A DNA stretch of 64,000 bases from Kitasatospora mediocidica KCTC 9733 (GTDB lineage Bacteria > Actinomycetota > Actinomycetes > Streptomycetales > Streptomycetaceae), in the NCBI RefSeq assembly GCF_000744225.1, contig NZ_JQLN01000004.1:310001-374000 (forward strand), written 5' to 3'. Shown piece after piece: positions 27,800-36,550 of the stretch. The number at the start of each line of letters is the position of its first letter. The stretch's first letter is position 1. The notes beneath the pieces are model-generated. The model worked only from the letters and a program-made list of their open reading frames with translations. It was not told the origin of the DNA and searched no databases. The position numbers and the translations under genes were made by a program.

Positions 27800-28113
27800 G
27801 CGAGGACGCCTTCAAGGCGCGCCGACTGCGGGCGCGCGAGATCGTCGACACCCTTGTCCAGATCGTTCTCGGTGAGGGCCCCAGAGAGATCGGTGCCTAC
27901 CACAAGCTCCGAGTAGTCCGGCTTGCCCTGGCTTACGAGCAGTCAACTGATGCCGAGGCGCTGCGAGATGCGGCAGAGGTACTTCGCGAGGCGACGTACG
28001 GGCGTGGTGGTCTCAGTGACTTCTACGTCTCCAGAAGCGACAGGACAGAAATGATCGAGGCCAACGAGGAGTTCGAGCGCCTCAAAAAGGCCCTGTGGGC
28101 AGAGCTCGAATAG
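27796..28113 (+). CDS. Putative immunity protein for the second Rhs toxin
   Basis: A 105-aa, mostly helical, acidic soluble protein that I do not recognise as a named family. Its ATG overlaps the Rhs TGA (ATGA), so it is probably translated by coupling right after the toxin. That is the normal arrangement for a cognate immunity protein. There is no signal peptide, which fits a cytosolic neutraliser. Residues near the middle (TDAEALRDAAEVLREATYG) and the end (NEEFERLKKALWAELE) look like helical-bundle segments. The immunity role rests on position alone. Confidence 0.7.
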   Translation: MSEDAFKARRLRAREIVDTLVQIVLGEGPREIGAYHKLRVVRLALAYEQSTDAEALRDAAEVLREATYGRGGLSDFYVSRSDRTEMIEANEEFERLKKALWAELE

Positions 28114-28128
28114 CACACTTCCGCACGA

Positions 28129-28168
28129 CGTCGGCCTCCACTCCCCTCAGGGGCCGTGGAGGCCGACG
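28129..28168. terminator. Hairpin ending the second Rhs/immunity operon
   Basis: CGTCGGCCTCCAC (28129-28141) pairs with GTGGAGGCCGACG (28156-28168). The loop contains a further CCCCT/AGGGG stem. It lies 15 bases after the immunity stop. Confidence 0.8.
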
Positions 28169-28236
28169 CGTTTCACGGACAGCCGGAGGCAGGCTGCAGA
28201 GCCGGAAATTCCAACTACCCTCCGCAGCAAGATCGT

Positions 28237-28869
28237 TCAGAGAGCGACGGGCCGGTGGATATAGCCGGTGAGGGGGGCGATGACCTTCCAGTCGAGCGTC
28301 TCGTAGAGCGCCCGGCCCTGAAGGGTCGCGCCCAGGAGGCCGGTCTCCACCTCGTTGTCGACGGCCGCGTTGGTGAGCGTGTCCATCACGAGTGTCCCGA
28401 GGCCGAGGCGCTGGTGGGCCTGCTCGGTGGAGATCTGGTCGAACACGCCTGCGGCGCCGGTCAGCGCAAGCTGCCCGCGCGCGGCGAGCTCCCCGCCGGC
28501 GGTCAGGACCCGGACGTAGGTGACGGCGTCGGCGGTCTCGGTGATGACGGTGTAGCCGTCGGGCGGGCGCACGGCGGACGGCCGCAGGTCGACGCCCATC
28601 AGGAAGCCGGGTTCGGTCGGATGCCACCCGGAGCCGAACCACGGCTCCATGACGTCCGGTTCGAGAAACGCCTTGACCCAGGTGGCCGGCTCGGTGATCG
28701 AGTCGACGAGCCCGCGGGCGACCTCGGCATCGGCGTCCCGCAGGACGTGGCGGACCCTCTGGGCCGGCTGACCGACCGCGATACGCAGTCCCCACGGCAC
28801 GTCCACCGGCTTGGGTGTCCGGCGTGAGACGGTCCAGCCCTCGACCCACGTGCGCGCGATCTCCAGCAT
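28237..28869 (-). CDS. GNAT-family N-acetyltransferase
   Basis: A 210-aa soluble acyl-CoA-dependent N-acyltransferase. The C-terminal half carries the GNAT core, with the acetyl-CoA pyrophosphate loop as QRLGLGTLVM near residue 160, followed by a Leu-rich helix and an ALYETLDWKVIAP strand typical of motif B. The N-terminal half is a less conserved lid. The ATG at 28869 is chosen because GGGG precedes it and family-like sequence begins at MLEIARTW; the open frame runs further upstream without a convincing start. It is divergent from the DUF4291 gene with 124 bases between them. The substrate is unknown. Confidence 0.75.
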   Translation of the reverse strand: MLEIARTWVEGWTVSRRTPKPVDVPWGLRIAVGQPAQRVRHVLRDADAEVARGLVDSITEPATWVKAFLEPDVMEPWFGSGWHPTEPGFLMGVDLRPSAVRPPDGYTVITETADAVTYVRVLTAGGELAARGQLALTGAAGVFDQISTEQAHQRLGLGTLVMDTLTNAAVDNEVETGLLGATLQGRALYETLDWKVIAPLTGYIHRPVAL

Positions 28870-28993
28870 CCGGCCACCCCTTCGAGCAATGAGTAATGGT
28901 TGATATCCCTCTGTGGATATTACACATCCACGCGACAAGAGGGCACCGGAAATCCGCTGGTCGTGAGCGTCGCGGACCGGCACAGTGGGGCCG

Positions 28994-29557
28994 GTGACGC
29001 AGCTACGTGAGATCCGTGCCGACTACGATGCCGCCGGCATCGTGCTCTACCAGGCCTACGCACCGGCGATCGCCGGGCCTGCCGTGGCCGCGAACCGGTT
29101 CGTCGCGCCGTTCTCGCGCGGTCGGATGACCTGGATCAAGCCGTCCTTCCGCTGGTTGATGCACCGCAGCAACTGGGGCCAGAAGCCGGGCCAGACATGC
29201 GTCCTGGCCGTGCGGATCAGCCGGGCCGGGTGGGAACAGGCGCTGGCCCGGGCCGTTCCGACAACCGCTGACCCAGCGGCCGTGGAGCGGGCCGCCGTGC
29301 ACGTCCAGTGGGACCCGGAGCGCTCGCTCTCGGGTGCGGCCCTCAACCACTACAGCATCCAGGTCGGCGTCGGCCGCGGCCTGATCGACGCCTTCGCGGA
29401 CGAGTGGACGATCTCGATCACCGACCTCACCCCGCGCGTCCGCAGGATCGCCGAGCTGGTCCGCTCCGGCCGCGCCTCGCAGGCCGCCCGGCTCCTCCCG
29501 CCGGAACGGCCTTACCCGCTGAATCCCTCACTGGCACGGGAGTTGGCGATCGGCTGA
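28994..29557 (+). CDS. DUF4291 domain protein
   Basis: A 187-aa protein of the widespread DUF4291 family. The signature blocks are REIRADYDAAGIVLYQAY at the start, RMTWIKPSFRWLMHRSNWG near residues 45-63, and HVQWDPERSL with a final DLTPRVRRI. No biochemical role is established for the family. GTG at 28994 gives the family-like start; GTG at 28985, three codons earlier, is also possible. The gene ends 21 bases from the stop of the convergent GNAT gene, without a clear terminator. Confidence 0.8.
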   Translation: MTQLREIRADYDAAGIVLYQAYAPAIAGPAVAANRFVAPFSRGRMTWIKPSFRWLMHRSNWGQKPGQTCVLAVRISRAGWEQALARAVPTTADPAAVERAAVHVQWDPERSLSGAALNHYSIQVGVGRGLIDAFADEWTISITDLTPRVRRIAELVRSGRASQAARLLPPERPYPLNPSLARELAIG

Positions 29558-29578
29558 GCCCAGAGCCCAGTGTCGCCG

Positions 29579-30571
29579 TCAGCCCTGCGCGCCGTCGTCG
29601 TCGCTCAAGGTGAGGCCCGCGATCCGCCAGCCGGCCGACGTCCGCACCAGCTGGGTACCCGCCGTCCCGCCACCGGTGAACGGAGTGCCGCGCAGGACAC
29701 CGGACTTGGCGAAGCGGACGAGTCGCAGCGCGAGGTCGCCGGACACCAGCGTGCTCCGGGTCGTCTCCCATTCCCTGAAGTCGGTCAACTCGCCATCGGT
29801 GAGCAACTTCTGTCGAGGCGTCAGGAATTCCTCCAGGGACTCGACCCGCACCGGGGCGGGATCCGCGGCGCGGGTCACGATGACGGCACCCGGGACGAAC
29901 GAGGCCTCCAGCGCGCCCAGATCGACCACCCGGCCGTCGGCGTTGGTGAAGGCGTCGAAGAACTCCGCGCCCAGGGCGTCGATCTGGTCCTCGTCCGAAA
30001 CAGCGCCCACCGAACCACCCGTGCCGCCTGCGCCGTCCGCGACCCGTCGGCCGAGCCACTCCTCGGCGCCGATCGACCAGATCTCCCTGGAGTACTCGCC
30101 GGAGTCGTCCGCCTCCTGGAAGGTCAGGCCGAGACGGCGGGCGGTGCTGATGCTGCGGACGTTGGCAGCCCGGGTGTCCCAGATGATCTGGCGCACCCCC
30201 CGCTCGCGGAAGGCCCAGTCGATCAGCAGCCCGGCCGCCCGGGTGACCAGCCCGCGCCCCTCGGCCGCGGGCTCCAGCCAGCACCCGACCTCGGCGACGC
30301 CCGTCGCGTTCTCGATCGAGACGAACATGACGCCGCCGACCAGGACTTCGTCCAGCCAGATGCCGTGGATTCCGGCGCCCGTCCGTCCCTGCGCGTCCCA
30401 GTAGCGGCGCAGCACGGCCTCGGCGGACTCCAGGTCCTTGGCGACGAAGCTGCGGCCGACCCAAGGGGCGATGTGGGTGCGGCAGCGGTCGAGGTTGGCG
30501 AGGAACTCCGCGGCCCGCCAGGGCTCCAGCGGGGCGAGCCGCGCTCCCGGGCCGAGGGGGCGTGCGTACAT
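29579..30571 (-). CDS. RimJ/RimL-type GNAT fused to an NTF2-like (DUF4440) domain
   Basis: A 330-aa fusion. Residues 1-185 are a RimJ/RimL-like acetyltransferase with the typical opening (RTHIAPWVGRSF), GCWLEPAAEGRGLVTRA (a degenerate acetyl-CoA loop) and AANVRSISTARRLGLTFQ motif-B helix. After a Gly/Ser linker, residues about 205-330 form an NTF2/SnoaL-like cone domain (FFDAFTNADGRVVDLGALEASFVPGAVIV, TPRQKLLTDGELTDFREWETT, SAGWRIAGLTLS). The frame is uninterrupted. The ATG at 30571 (MYARPLG) is preferred. Such a pairing might let the second domain bind a ligand or dimerise; this is inference. Confidence 0.78.
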   Translation of the reverse strand: MYARPLGPGARLAPLEPWRAAEFLANLDRCRTHIAPWVGRSFVAKDLESAEAVLRRYWDAQGRTGAGIHGIWLDEVLVGGVMFVSIENATGVAEVGCWLEPAAEGRGLVTRAAGLLIDWAFRERGVRQIIWDTRAANVRSISTARRLGLTFQEADDSGEYSREIWSIGAEEWLGRRVADGAGGTGGSVGAVSDEDQIDALGAEFFDAFTNADGRVVDLGALEASFVPGAVIVTRAADPAPVRVESLEEFLTPRQKLLTDGELTDFREWETTRSTLVSGDLALRLVRFAKSGVLRGTPFTGGGTAGTQLVRTSAGWRIAGLTLSDDDGAQG

Positions 30572-30681
30572 GCGGACTCCAGTGGTTCTCGGTGGCGCGT
30601 CGGGGATCGGGGCGGGGACCAGGGCACCGTACACCTGCGGGACGGCTGCGCCGCGGGCGCCGCCCGCGGGGTGCCGGACCG

Positions 30682-31281
30682 TCAGGCGCGGGGCTTCGCG
30701 GAGGGCTTCGCGCGGACGTGCATCCGCTCACCCTGGCGCCCGAAGAGGCTGAGGATCTCGACGGGCCGCCCGTCCGCGCTGCTGAACCAGTGCGGCAGCC
30801 GGGTGTCGAACTCGGCGGCCTCACCGGCGCCGAGCTCCAGATCGTGTTCGGCGAGGACGAGGCGCAGGCGTCCGCCCAGCACGTACAGCCACTCGTAGCC
30901 CTCGTGGGTCCGGAGTTCCGGCTCGGTACCCCGGTCGTTGATGATCATCTTGTAGGCCTGAAGCGGGCCCGGCCCCCGGGTCAACGGGACGGCGGTCCCG
31001 CCGTTCGTCAGCGCGCGCGGCGTCAGCCGCACCCGGGGATCCCCCACCGCCGGGGCTCCGACCAGGTCGTCCAGGGGCACCTGGTAGACGTCGGCGAGAG
31101 GCAGCAGCAGCTCAAGGGTCGGACGGCGCTGCCCCGACTCCAGGCGGGAGAGGGTGCTCTTGGAGATGCCGGTCGCCTCGGAGAGCGCGGCCAGGGTGAG
31201 GCCGCGCTTGTCGCGCAGGCGGCGCAGCCGGGGGGCCACCTCGTCGAGGACCGCCTGGTAGGGAGGAGATGGGGTGTCCAT
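30682..31281 (-). CDS. XRE-family regulator with C-terminal cupin domain
   Basis: A 199-aa DNA-binding protein. An HTH_XRE domain fills residues 11-66 (LRRLRDKRGLTLAALSEATGISKSTLSRLESGQRRPTLE region). A linker and a cupin_2 barrel follow in residues 110-190 (RTHEGYEWLYVLGGRLRLVL, FDTRLPHWFSS). This class, including PuuR-like proteins, senses small molecules with the cupin and represses neighbouring genes. It is divergent, 78 bases away, from the methyltransferase gene, which is the likely target along with itself. It is downstream-convergent with nothing; the next gene on the minus strand is the GNAT fusion, 110 bases on. Confidence 0.88.
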   Translation of the reverse strand: MDTPSPPYQAVLDEVAPRLRRLRDKRGLTLAALSEATGISKSTLSRLESGQRRPTLELLLPLADVYQVPLDDLVGAPAVGDPRVRLTPRALTNGGTAVPLTRGPGPLQAYKMIINDRGTEPELRTHEGYEWLYVLGGRLRLVLAEHDLELGAGEAAEFDTRLPHWFSSADGRPVEILSLFGRQGERMHVRAKPSAKPRA

Positions 31282-31359
31282 CCGGGTATTCCACACCACT
31301 GTCCCGGAATCAGCAACGGAAGTTGCCACGCTCGCTCGGCGGGGGGCACGCTTCCCCCC

Positions 31360-32325
31360 ATGAGCGCACACAACCACTCCGGACACGGTCACAGCCACGG
31401 CGACAGCCACGGGCAGCACGACACCGAGATCGACTGGGAGGACATGGCCGCCCACCTGGAGCGCAACGGCGAACTCCAGCTGCCGGCCCTCAACCGCATG
31501 GCGACCCACCTGAGCGGCCTGCTCGGCGCCGACGGGAGTGGGCAGACGGTCCGCCGCCGCATCCTCGACATCGGCAGCGGGCCGGGCGTGATGACCTGCG
31601 TCCTCGCCGAGGCCTTCCCGGACGCCGAGGTGGTCGCGGTGGACGGCGCACCCGGGCTGCTGGACCACGCCCTGGCCCGCGCCGAGCGGCTCGGTCTCGG
31701 CGGCCGGGTGACCACCCGGCACGCACAGCTGCCCGAGGGACTGACCAGCGGCGGCGAGCACGGCGAAAGCGGCGGCGGCGAGCCCGGCCTCGGCACGGCG
31801 GACCTGATCTGGAGCAGCAAGGCCGTCCACCACCTCGGCGACCAGCAGGCCACCCTGACCGCGCTGGCCGGCCTGCTCAGGCCCGGCGGAATCCTCGCCG
31901 TCGCGGAGGGCGGGCTGCCGACGCGCTTCCTGCCGCGCGACATCGGCATCGGCAGGCCCGGCCTCCAGGCCCGGCTGGATGTGGTCCAGGAGCAGTGGTT
32001 CGAGACCATGCGCACCGAACTGCCCGGCAGCAAGCCCGAGATCGAGGACTGGCCCGCCATGCTCACCCGCGCCGGGCTCACCGACGCCGGCAGCCACACC
32101 GTCCTCCTCGACCTGCCCGCACCCCTGGACGACACCGCCCGCGCCTTCCTGTTCGATCAGCTGGCCCGGGTACGCGACCGGATGGCCGACCCCCTGGACG
32201 CCGAGGACCGCAGGACCCTCGACATCCTGGTGGACCCCGAGGCCCCGGAGGGCATCCTGAACCGGCCCGACGCCTTCCTGCTCACCGCGAGCACGGTCTT
32301 CACGGGCGTGCGCCCGCCGCGCTGA
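31360..32325 (+). CDS. Class I SAM-dependent methyltransferase with His-rich N-terminus
   Basis: A 321-aa methyltransferase. The SAM site is ILDIGSGPGVMTCVLAEAFP (motif I, residues about 68-87), with VVAVDGAPG (motif II) and DLIWSSKAVHHL (motif IV) after it. The first 24 residues contain about eight His in an H-x-H/G-H-S-H pattern, unusual for the family and suggestive of metal binding. The acceptor is unknown. The ATG at 31360 is the first Met of the His-rich block, with a purine-rich GGGGGG about 12 bases upstream. It is probably controlled by the divergent XRE-cupin protein. Confidence 0.82.
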   Translation: MSAHNHSGHGHSHGDSHGQHDTEIDWEDMAAHLERNGELQLPALNRMATHLSGLLGADGSGQTVRRRILDIGSGPGVMTCVLAEAFPDAEVVAVDGAPGLLDHALARAERLGLGGRVTTRHAQLPEGLTSGGEHGESGGGEPGLGTADLIWSSKAVHHLGDQQATLTALAGLLRPGGILAVAEGGLPTRFLPRDIGIGRPGLQARLDVVQEQWFETMRTELPGSKPEIEDWPAMLTRAGLTDAGSHTVLLDLPAPLDDTARAFLFDQLARVRDRMADPLDAEDRRTLDILVDPEAPEGILNRPDAFLLTASTVFTGVRPPR

Positions 32326-32336
32326 CCTGCTGGTTC

Positions 32337-32717
32337 CTACTCCTTCGGACCGAACAGCGTGGACTTGTAGACGGCGTCGGCGATCCCGAGCTGACCCCCC
32401 GAGGCGATGACCCGGTTCAGCGCGGCCACGGCCGCGAGGGGGTTCAGGGCGGCGCGGCGGAACTCGGGCCCCTGGAACAGTGCGACGATCTTCAGGCACT
32501 GACCCCGGGCCAGGTCGTTCAGTCCCTCGAACGCCTTGGCGTTCCCGGAGTCGGCGCGGCCCCCGGCCGCGGCAGGGCCCGCCGCAGCGCGGCCCGCCCC
32601 GGCTCGTCCGCCGTCCGGTCCCGCACCGCCGGGCCCTGCGACGCGGGCGCCGCCGGTCCGCGCCCGCGATCGGGCCGCCGCTCTCCACCGTGCATCTGCC
32701 GGTCCCTCCCCACTCAC
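32337..32717 (-). CDS. Hypothetical protein, low-complexity N-terminus
   Basis: A possible 126-aa protein. GTG at 32717 has GGAG 6 bases upstream. The first half is Ala/Gly/Arg-rich low complexity. The second half (FEGLNDLARGQCLKIVALFQGPEFRRAALNPLAAVAALNRVIAS) looks like a real helical domain. I do not recognise a family. It is convergent with the methyltransferase, the stops being 11 bases apart. The coding call depends on frame and ribosome site only. Confidence 0.4.
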   Translation of the reverse strand: MSGEGPADARWRAAARSRARTGGARVAGPGGAGPDGGRAGAGRAAAGPAAAGGRADSGNAKAFEGLNDLARGQCLKIVALFQGPEFRRAALNPLAAVAALNRVIASGGQLGIADAVYKSTLFGPKE

Positions 32718-32818
32718 CGCCGCTCCACGCGGGGCCGGCGAGCAGATGTGACCACCGTGGCGGCTCCTCCACAACGACCGAAAGGGCAGCCGACGGTGCA
32801 GCATCCCGGGTGCGGCCG

Positions 32819-34465
32819 CTACCTCGCCCGTTCCGCTTCCCGGTCCGCCAGCAGCCGGACCGCCTCCTCCCGCATCTCCACCTTGCGGATCTTGCCCGTG
32901 ACGGTCATCGGGAACGCATCCACCAGGTGCACGTAGCGCGGGATCTTGTAGTGCGCCAACTTGCCGTCGCAGAAGGCGCGCAGGGCCTCGGCCGTCAGCT
33001 CGGGCGCGCCGGGGCGCAGCCGGATCCAGGCCATCAGCTCCTCGCCGTACTTCTCGTCGGGCACGCCGATCACCTGGGCGTCCAGGATGTCGGGGTGGCG
33101 GTAGAGGAACTCCTCGATCTCGCGCGGGTAGACGTTCTCGCCGCCGCGGATCACCATGTCCTTGATCCGGCCGGTGATGGCCAGGAAGCCGTCCGCGTCC
33201 ATCACGGCGAGGTCGCCGGTGTGCATCCAGCCGTCAGCGTCCACCGCCTCGGCCGTCCGCTCCGGCTCGTCCCAGTAGCCGAGCATCACCGAGTAGCCAC
33301 GGGTGCACAACTCGCCCGCGGCGCCGCGTGGGAGGGTCTCGCCGGTGGACGGGTGGACCACCTTGACCTCCAGGTGCGGACCGACCCGGCCGACGGTGGA
33401 GACCCGGTGCTCGAAGGAGTCGTCGGTGCGGGTCTGGGTGGAGACCGGCGAGGTCTCGGTCATGCCGTAGCAGATCGACACGTCGCGCATGCCCATCCGC
33501 TCGATCACCTGCTTCATCACCTCGCTCGGGCAGGGCGAACCGGCCATGATCCCGGTGCGCAGCGAGGAGAGGTCGTGCTCGGCGAAGGACGGGTCGTTGA
33601 GCTCGGCGATGAACATCGTCGGGACGCCGTAGAGCGAGGTGCAGCGCTCGGCGGCCACCGCCGCCAGCGTCGCCGCGGGGTCGAAGGACGGCGCCGGGAT
33701 CACCATGCAGGCGCCGTGCGAGGTGGCCCCGAGGTTGCCCATCACCATGCCGAAGCAGTGGTAGAAGGGCACCGGGATGCAGATCCGGTCCTGCTCGGTG
33801 TACTCGCACAACTCGCCGACGAAGTACCCGTTGTTGAGGATGTTGCGGTGCGAGAGGGTGGCTCCCTTGGGGAACCCGGTGGTGCCCGAGGTGTACTGGA
33901 TGTTGATCGGGTCGTCGGGGCTCAACCCGGCGCCGACGAGCGCGGGTTGGGCGGGGTCGCCGGCCCGTCCGGCGGTCAGCAGGGCGTCCCAGGATGCCTC
34001 GCCGATCAGCAGCACGTCGCGCAGCTCGGGGCAGTCGGGGCGGGCCTGCGCGAGCATGCCCGCGTAGTCGGAGGTTTTGTAGGCGGGCATCGCCACCACT
34101 GTGCGAACGCCGGCCTGACGCAGGACGTAGACCAACTCGTGGGTGCGGTAACCCGGGTTGATGCTGACCAGGACGGCGCCGATCCGGGCGGTGGCGTACT
34201 GCAGCAGCACCCACTCCGCGCAGTTCGGTGACCAGATCCCGACCCGGTCCCCGGTGCCGACGCCCAGCGCCAGCAGCCCGCGGGCCACCACGTCCACGTC
34301 CTCGACGAGCCGGCCGTACGTCCAGCGCCGTCCGGTCGGCAGGTCGACGAGCGCCTCGCGCTCGGCGAAGGCGGCGGCGGTGCGGTCGAGGTTGGCGCCG
34401 ATGGTCTCGGTCAGCAGCGGCGTGCCGGTGGCTCCGCGGGCATGGCTCAGGTCGGCGACGGGCAC
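32819..34465 (-). CDS. Fatty-acyl-CoA synthetase (AMP-binding, ANL superfamily)
   Basis: A 548-aa enzyme that activates a medium or long acyl chain to acyl-AMP and then acyl-CoA. Motifs in order are [12 protein letters not shown] (P-loop, about 190), [11 protein letters not shown] (A5), [15 protein letters not shown] (A7), [23 protein letters not shown] (A8 hinge) and [10 protein letters not shown] with the catalytic Lys near the C-terminus. Full length, soluble, no carrier domain. GTG at 34465 has AGGAG 6 bases before it. It lies 81 bases downstream of the glycosylase gene on the same strand. The exact substrate is unclear; it resembles short/medium-chain FadD-type synthetases. Confidence 0.9.
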   Translation of the reverse strand: MPVADLSHARGATGTPLLTETIGANLDRTAAAFAEREALVDLPTGRRWTYGRLVEDVDVVARGLLALGVGTGDRVGIWSPNCAEWVLLQYATARIGAVLVSINPGYRTHELVYVLRQAGVRTVVAMPAYKTSDYAGMLAQARPDCPELRDVLLIGEASWDALLTAGRAGDPAQPALVGAGLSPDDPINIQYTSGTTGFPKGATLSHRNILNNGYFVGELCEYTEQDRICIPVPFYHCFGMVMGNLGATSHGACMVIPAPSFDPAATLAAVAAERCTSLYGVPTMFIAELNDPSFAEHDLSSLRTGIMAGSPCPSEVMKQVIERMGMRDVSICYGMTETSPVSTQTRTDDSFEHRVSTVGRVGPHLEVKVVHPSTGETLPRGAAGELCTRGYSVMLGYWDEPERTAEAVDADGWMHTGDLAVMDADGFLAITGRIKDMVIRGGENVYPREIEEFLYRHPDILDAQVIGVPDEKYGEELMAWIRLRPGAPELTAEALRAFCDGKLAHYKIPRYVHLVDAFPMTVTGKIRKVEMREEAVRLLADREAERAR

Positions 34466-34546
34466 GGTTCACTCCTGCGGAGGGTCGGGGACGGCTGCGG
34501 GGGCGATACCCACGCGGACGACCTTCCATGCCCGGCTTGGGGAGCT

Positions 34547-35413
34547 CTACTTCAGGAGGCGGGAGAGGCGACGGTCGGCGAGGGGTTTGCCACCGGTCTG
34601 GCATGTCGGACAGTACTGCAGCGCGGAGTCGGCGAAGGAGACTTCGCGGATCACGTCCCCGCAGACCGGGCACGGCTGCCCGGCCCTGCCGTGCACCCGC
34701 AGGCCGGTCTTCTTCTCGGCCTTCAACTCACCGGCGGCCAGGCCCCGGGAGCGCTCCACGGCGTCCCGCAGGGTGGCGCCGATCGCCTCGTAGAGGGTGG
34801 CGGTCTCGGCGGCGGTGAGCTTGGCGGCGATCTTGTACGGCGAGAGCCGGGCGGCGTGCAGCACCTCGTCCGAGTAGGCGTTGCCGATCCCGGCGATAGT
34901 GGCCTGGTCACGCAGGACGCCCTTGATCCGGCGCCGCTCGCCGCTCAGCAGCCCGGCGAAGAGCTCCTCGGTGAACCCCGGGTCGAGCGGGTCCGGGCCG
35001 AGCCGGGCGATGCCGGGGACCTCGGCCGGATCGCCGACGCAGTACACGGCCAGGCCCTTGTGGGTGCCGGCCTCGGTGAGGTCGAAGCCGGTGCCGGGAG
35101 GGTCGGCGAGGCAGAGTCGCAGCGCGAGCGGGCCCTTGCCGGGGTGCGGCGGCTCGGGCGGCAGGTTCTCCCGCCAGCGCAGCCAGCCGGCCCGGGCCAG
35201 GTGGACGACCAGGTACGGCCCGCCGGTGCCGATCACCAGGAACTTGCCGCGCCGGCCGACCTCCGTGACCGTGCGGCCCTCCAGGTCCTCCAGCGGCGGC
35301 CGGTAGGTCTTGAGCGCGTTGATCGCCACCGGGTACACCCGGCCGATCGCGCGCCCGACGAGCCGTTCGGTCAGGAAGGCGCTGAGCGCTTCGACTTCGG
35401 GCAGCTCCGGCAC
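34547..35413 (-). CDS. Formamidopyrimidine-DNA glycosylase / endonuclease VIII family
   Basis: A 288-aa base-excision repair enzyme. GTG at 35413 gives MPELPEVE, so the mature N-terminal Pro nucleophile and Glu catalyst are in place; that fixes the start. The H2TH region reads IKGVLRDQATIAGIGNAYSDEVLHAARLSPY (about 170-200). The C-terminal zinc finger has CPVC then CPTC spaced by about 20 residues. It removes oxidised bases and cleaves the strand by beta-elimination. The Nei versus Fpg (MutM) assignment is uncertain; streptomycetes usually hold several paralogues. It is divergent from the glutaminase gene with 85 bases between. Confidence 0.9.
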   Translation of the reverse strand: MPELPEVEALSAFLTERLVGRAIGRVYPVAINALKTYRPPLEDLEGRTVTEVGRRGKFLVIGTGGPYLVVHLARAGWLRWRENLPPEPPHPGKGPLALRLCLADPPGTGFDLTEAGTHKGLAVYCVGDPAEVPGIARLGPDPLDPGFTEELFAGLLSGERRRIKGVLRDQATIAGIGNAYSDEVLHAARLSPYKIAAKLTAAETATLYEAIGATLRDAVERSRGLAAGELKAEKKTGLRVHGRAGQPCPVCGDVIREVSFADSALQYCPTCQTGGKPLADRRLSRLLK

Positions 35414-35498
35414 GTCACCATTGTGCCGCGCCCCGGGCGGCGGCGCAGGGCGGCCGGGGCGCTCTCCCGGTGCCGCGCCACGCATGCAGAATGATCGT

Positions 35499-36410
35499 AT
35501 GAACTACCAGCGTGAAGTGCGGCGTGCCGCCGATGCCGCCCTGCCCGTGCTCGGCACCGGGCGGGTCGCGGACTACATCCCGGCCCTCGCCGAGGTCGAC
35601 CCGGCCTCGTTCGGCCTCGCGCTGGCGACCGTCGACGGCGCGGTGTACGGCGCCGGGGACTGGGAGCAGCCGTTCTCGGTGCAGAGCATCTCCAAGCTCT
35701 TCACCCTCGCGCTCGCCCTGGCCACCGGCGGCGAGACGGTCTGGCACCGGGTCGGCCGCGAGCCCTCCGGCACCCCGTTCAACTCGCTGGTCCAGCTGGA
35801 GAGCGAGAACGGGATCCCGCGCAACCCCTTCCTCAACTCCGGCGCGATCGTGGTCACCGACCGGCTCCTCACGCTGACCGGAGACGCCGGACGGACCGTG
35901 CGCGACTTCCTGCGCGCCGAGTCCGGCAACCCGCTGCTGGACACCGACTCCGCGGTGGCCGCCTCCGAGGCCGCGCACGGCCACCGCAACGCCGCCCTGG
36001 CCCACTTCATCGCGAGCTACGGCAACCTGGAGAACCCCGTCGAGGAGGTGCTGAGCAACTACTACGCGCACTGCGCCCTCACCGCCAGCTGCCGGGACCT
36101 CGCGCTGACCGGCCTCTTCCTGGCGCGCCACGGGCTGCGCGCGGACGGCAGCCGACTGCTCTCGCGCAGTGACGCCAAGCGGGTCAACGCCGTCCTGCTG
36201 ACCTGCGGGACGTACGACGCGGCCGGCGAGTTCGCCTACCGGGTCGGCCTGCCGGGCAAGAGCGGGGTCGGCGGCGGCATCCTGACCATCGTGCCCGGCC
36301 GGGGCGCGCTCTGCGCCTGGGGCCCGGCGCTGGACCGCGCCGGGAACTCGGTGGGCGCGGTCGCGGCCCTGGACGCCTTCACCACCGCCACCGGCTGGTC
36401 GATCTTCTGA
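35499..36410 (+). CDS. glsA: Glutaminase A
   Basis: A 303-aa beta-lactamase-fold glutaminase converting L-glutamine to glutamate and ammonia. The catalytic S-x-x-K is SISK (S63, K66). FNSLVQLESENGIPRNPFLNSGAIVV, SNYYAHCALTASCRDLA, and GEFAYRVGLPGKSGVGGGI are conserved across the family at full length. ATG at 35499 or the in-frame ATG at 35484, five codons upstream, may be used. It is a free-standing gene, with a small GC dyad at 36433-36453 after its stop. Confidence 0.93.
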   Translation: MNYQREVRRAADAALPVLGTGRVADYIPALAEVDPASFGLALATVDGAVYGAGDWEQPFSVQSISKLFTLALALATGGETVWHRVGREPSGTPFNSLVQLESENGIPRNPFLNSGAIVVTDRLLTLTGDAGRTVRDFLRAESGNPLLDTDSAVAASEAAHGHRNAALAHFIASYGNLENPVEEVLSNYYAHCALTASCRDLALTGLFLARHGLRADGSRLLSRSDAKRVNAVLLTCGTYDAAGEFAYRVGLPGKSGVGGGILTIVPGRGALCAWGPALDRAGNSVGAVAALDAFTTATGWSIF

Positions 36411-36550
36411 TCCCCCAGACCTCCGTCATGCCCGGCCGCGCCCCACGCGGCCGCGCGACACGTCGCGGCGACCGCCTCGGCGCCCCCGGGTTGCGTCTAC
36501 GCTGAACCGCGTCAGCCCGTCCGCACGGCGGCCACAGGAGGCGCAAGCCG

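Noticed and set aside
30562..31359. Upstream extension of the His-rich methyltransferase frame
   Set aside because: It overlaps the divergent XRE-cupin gene on the other strand and encodes low-complexity sequence; the His-rich Met start fits the fold.
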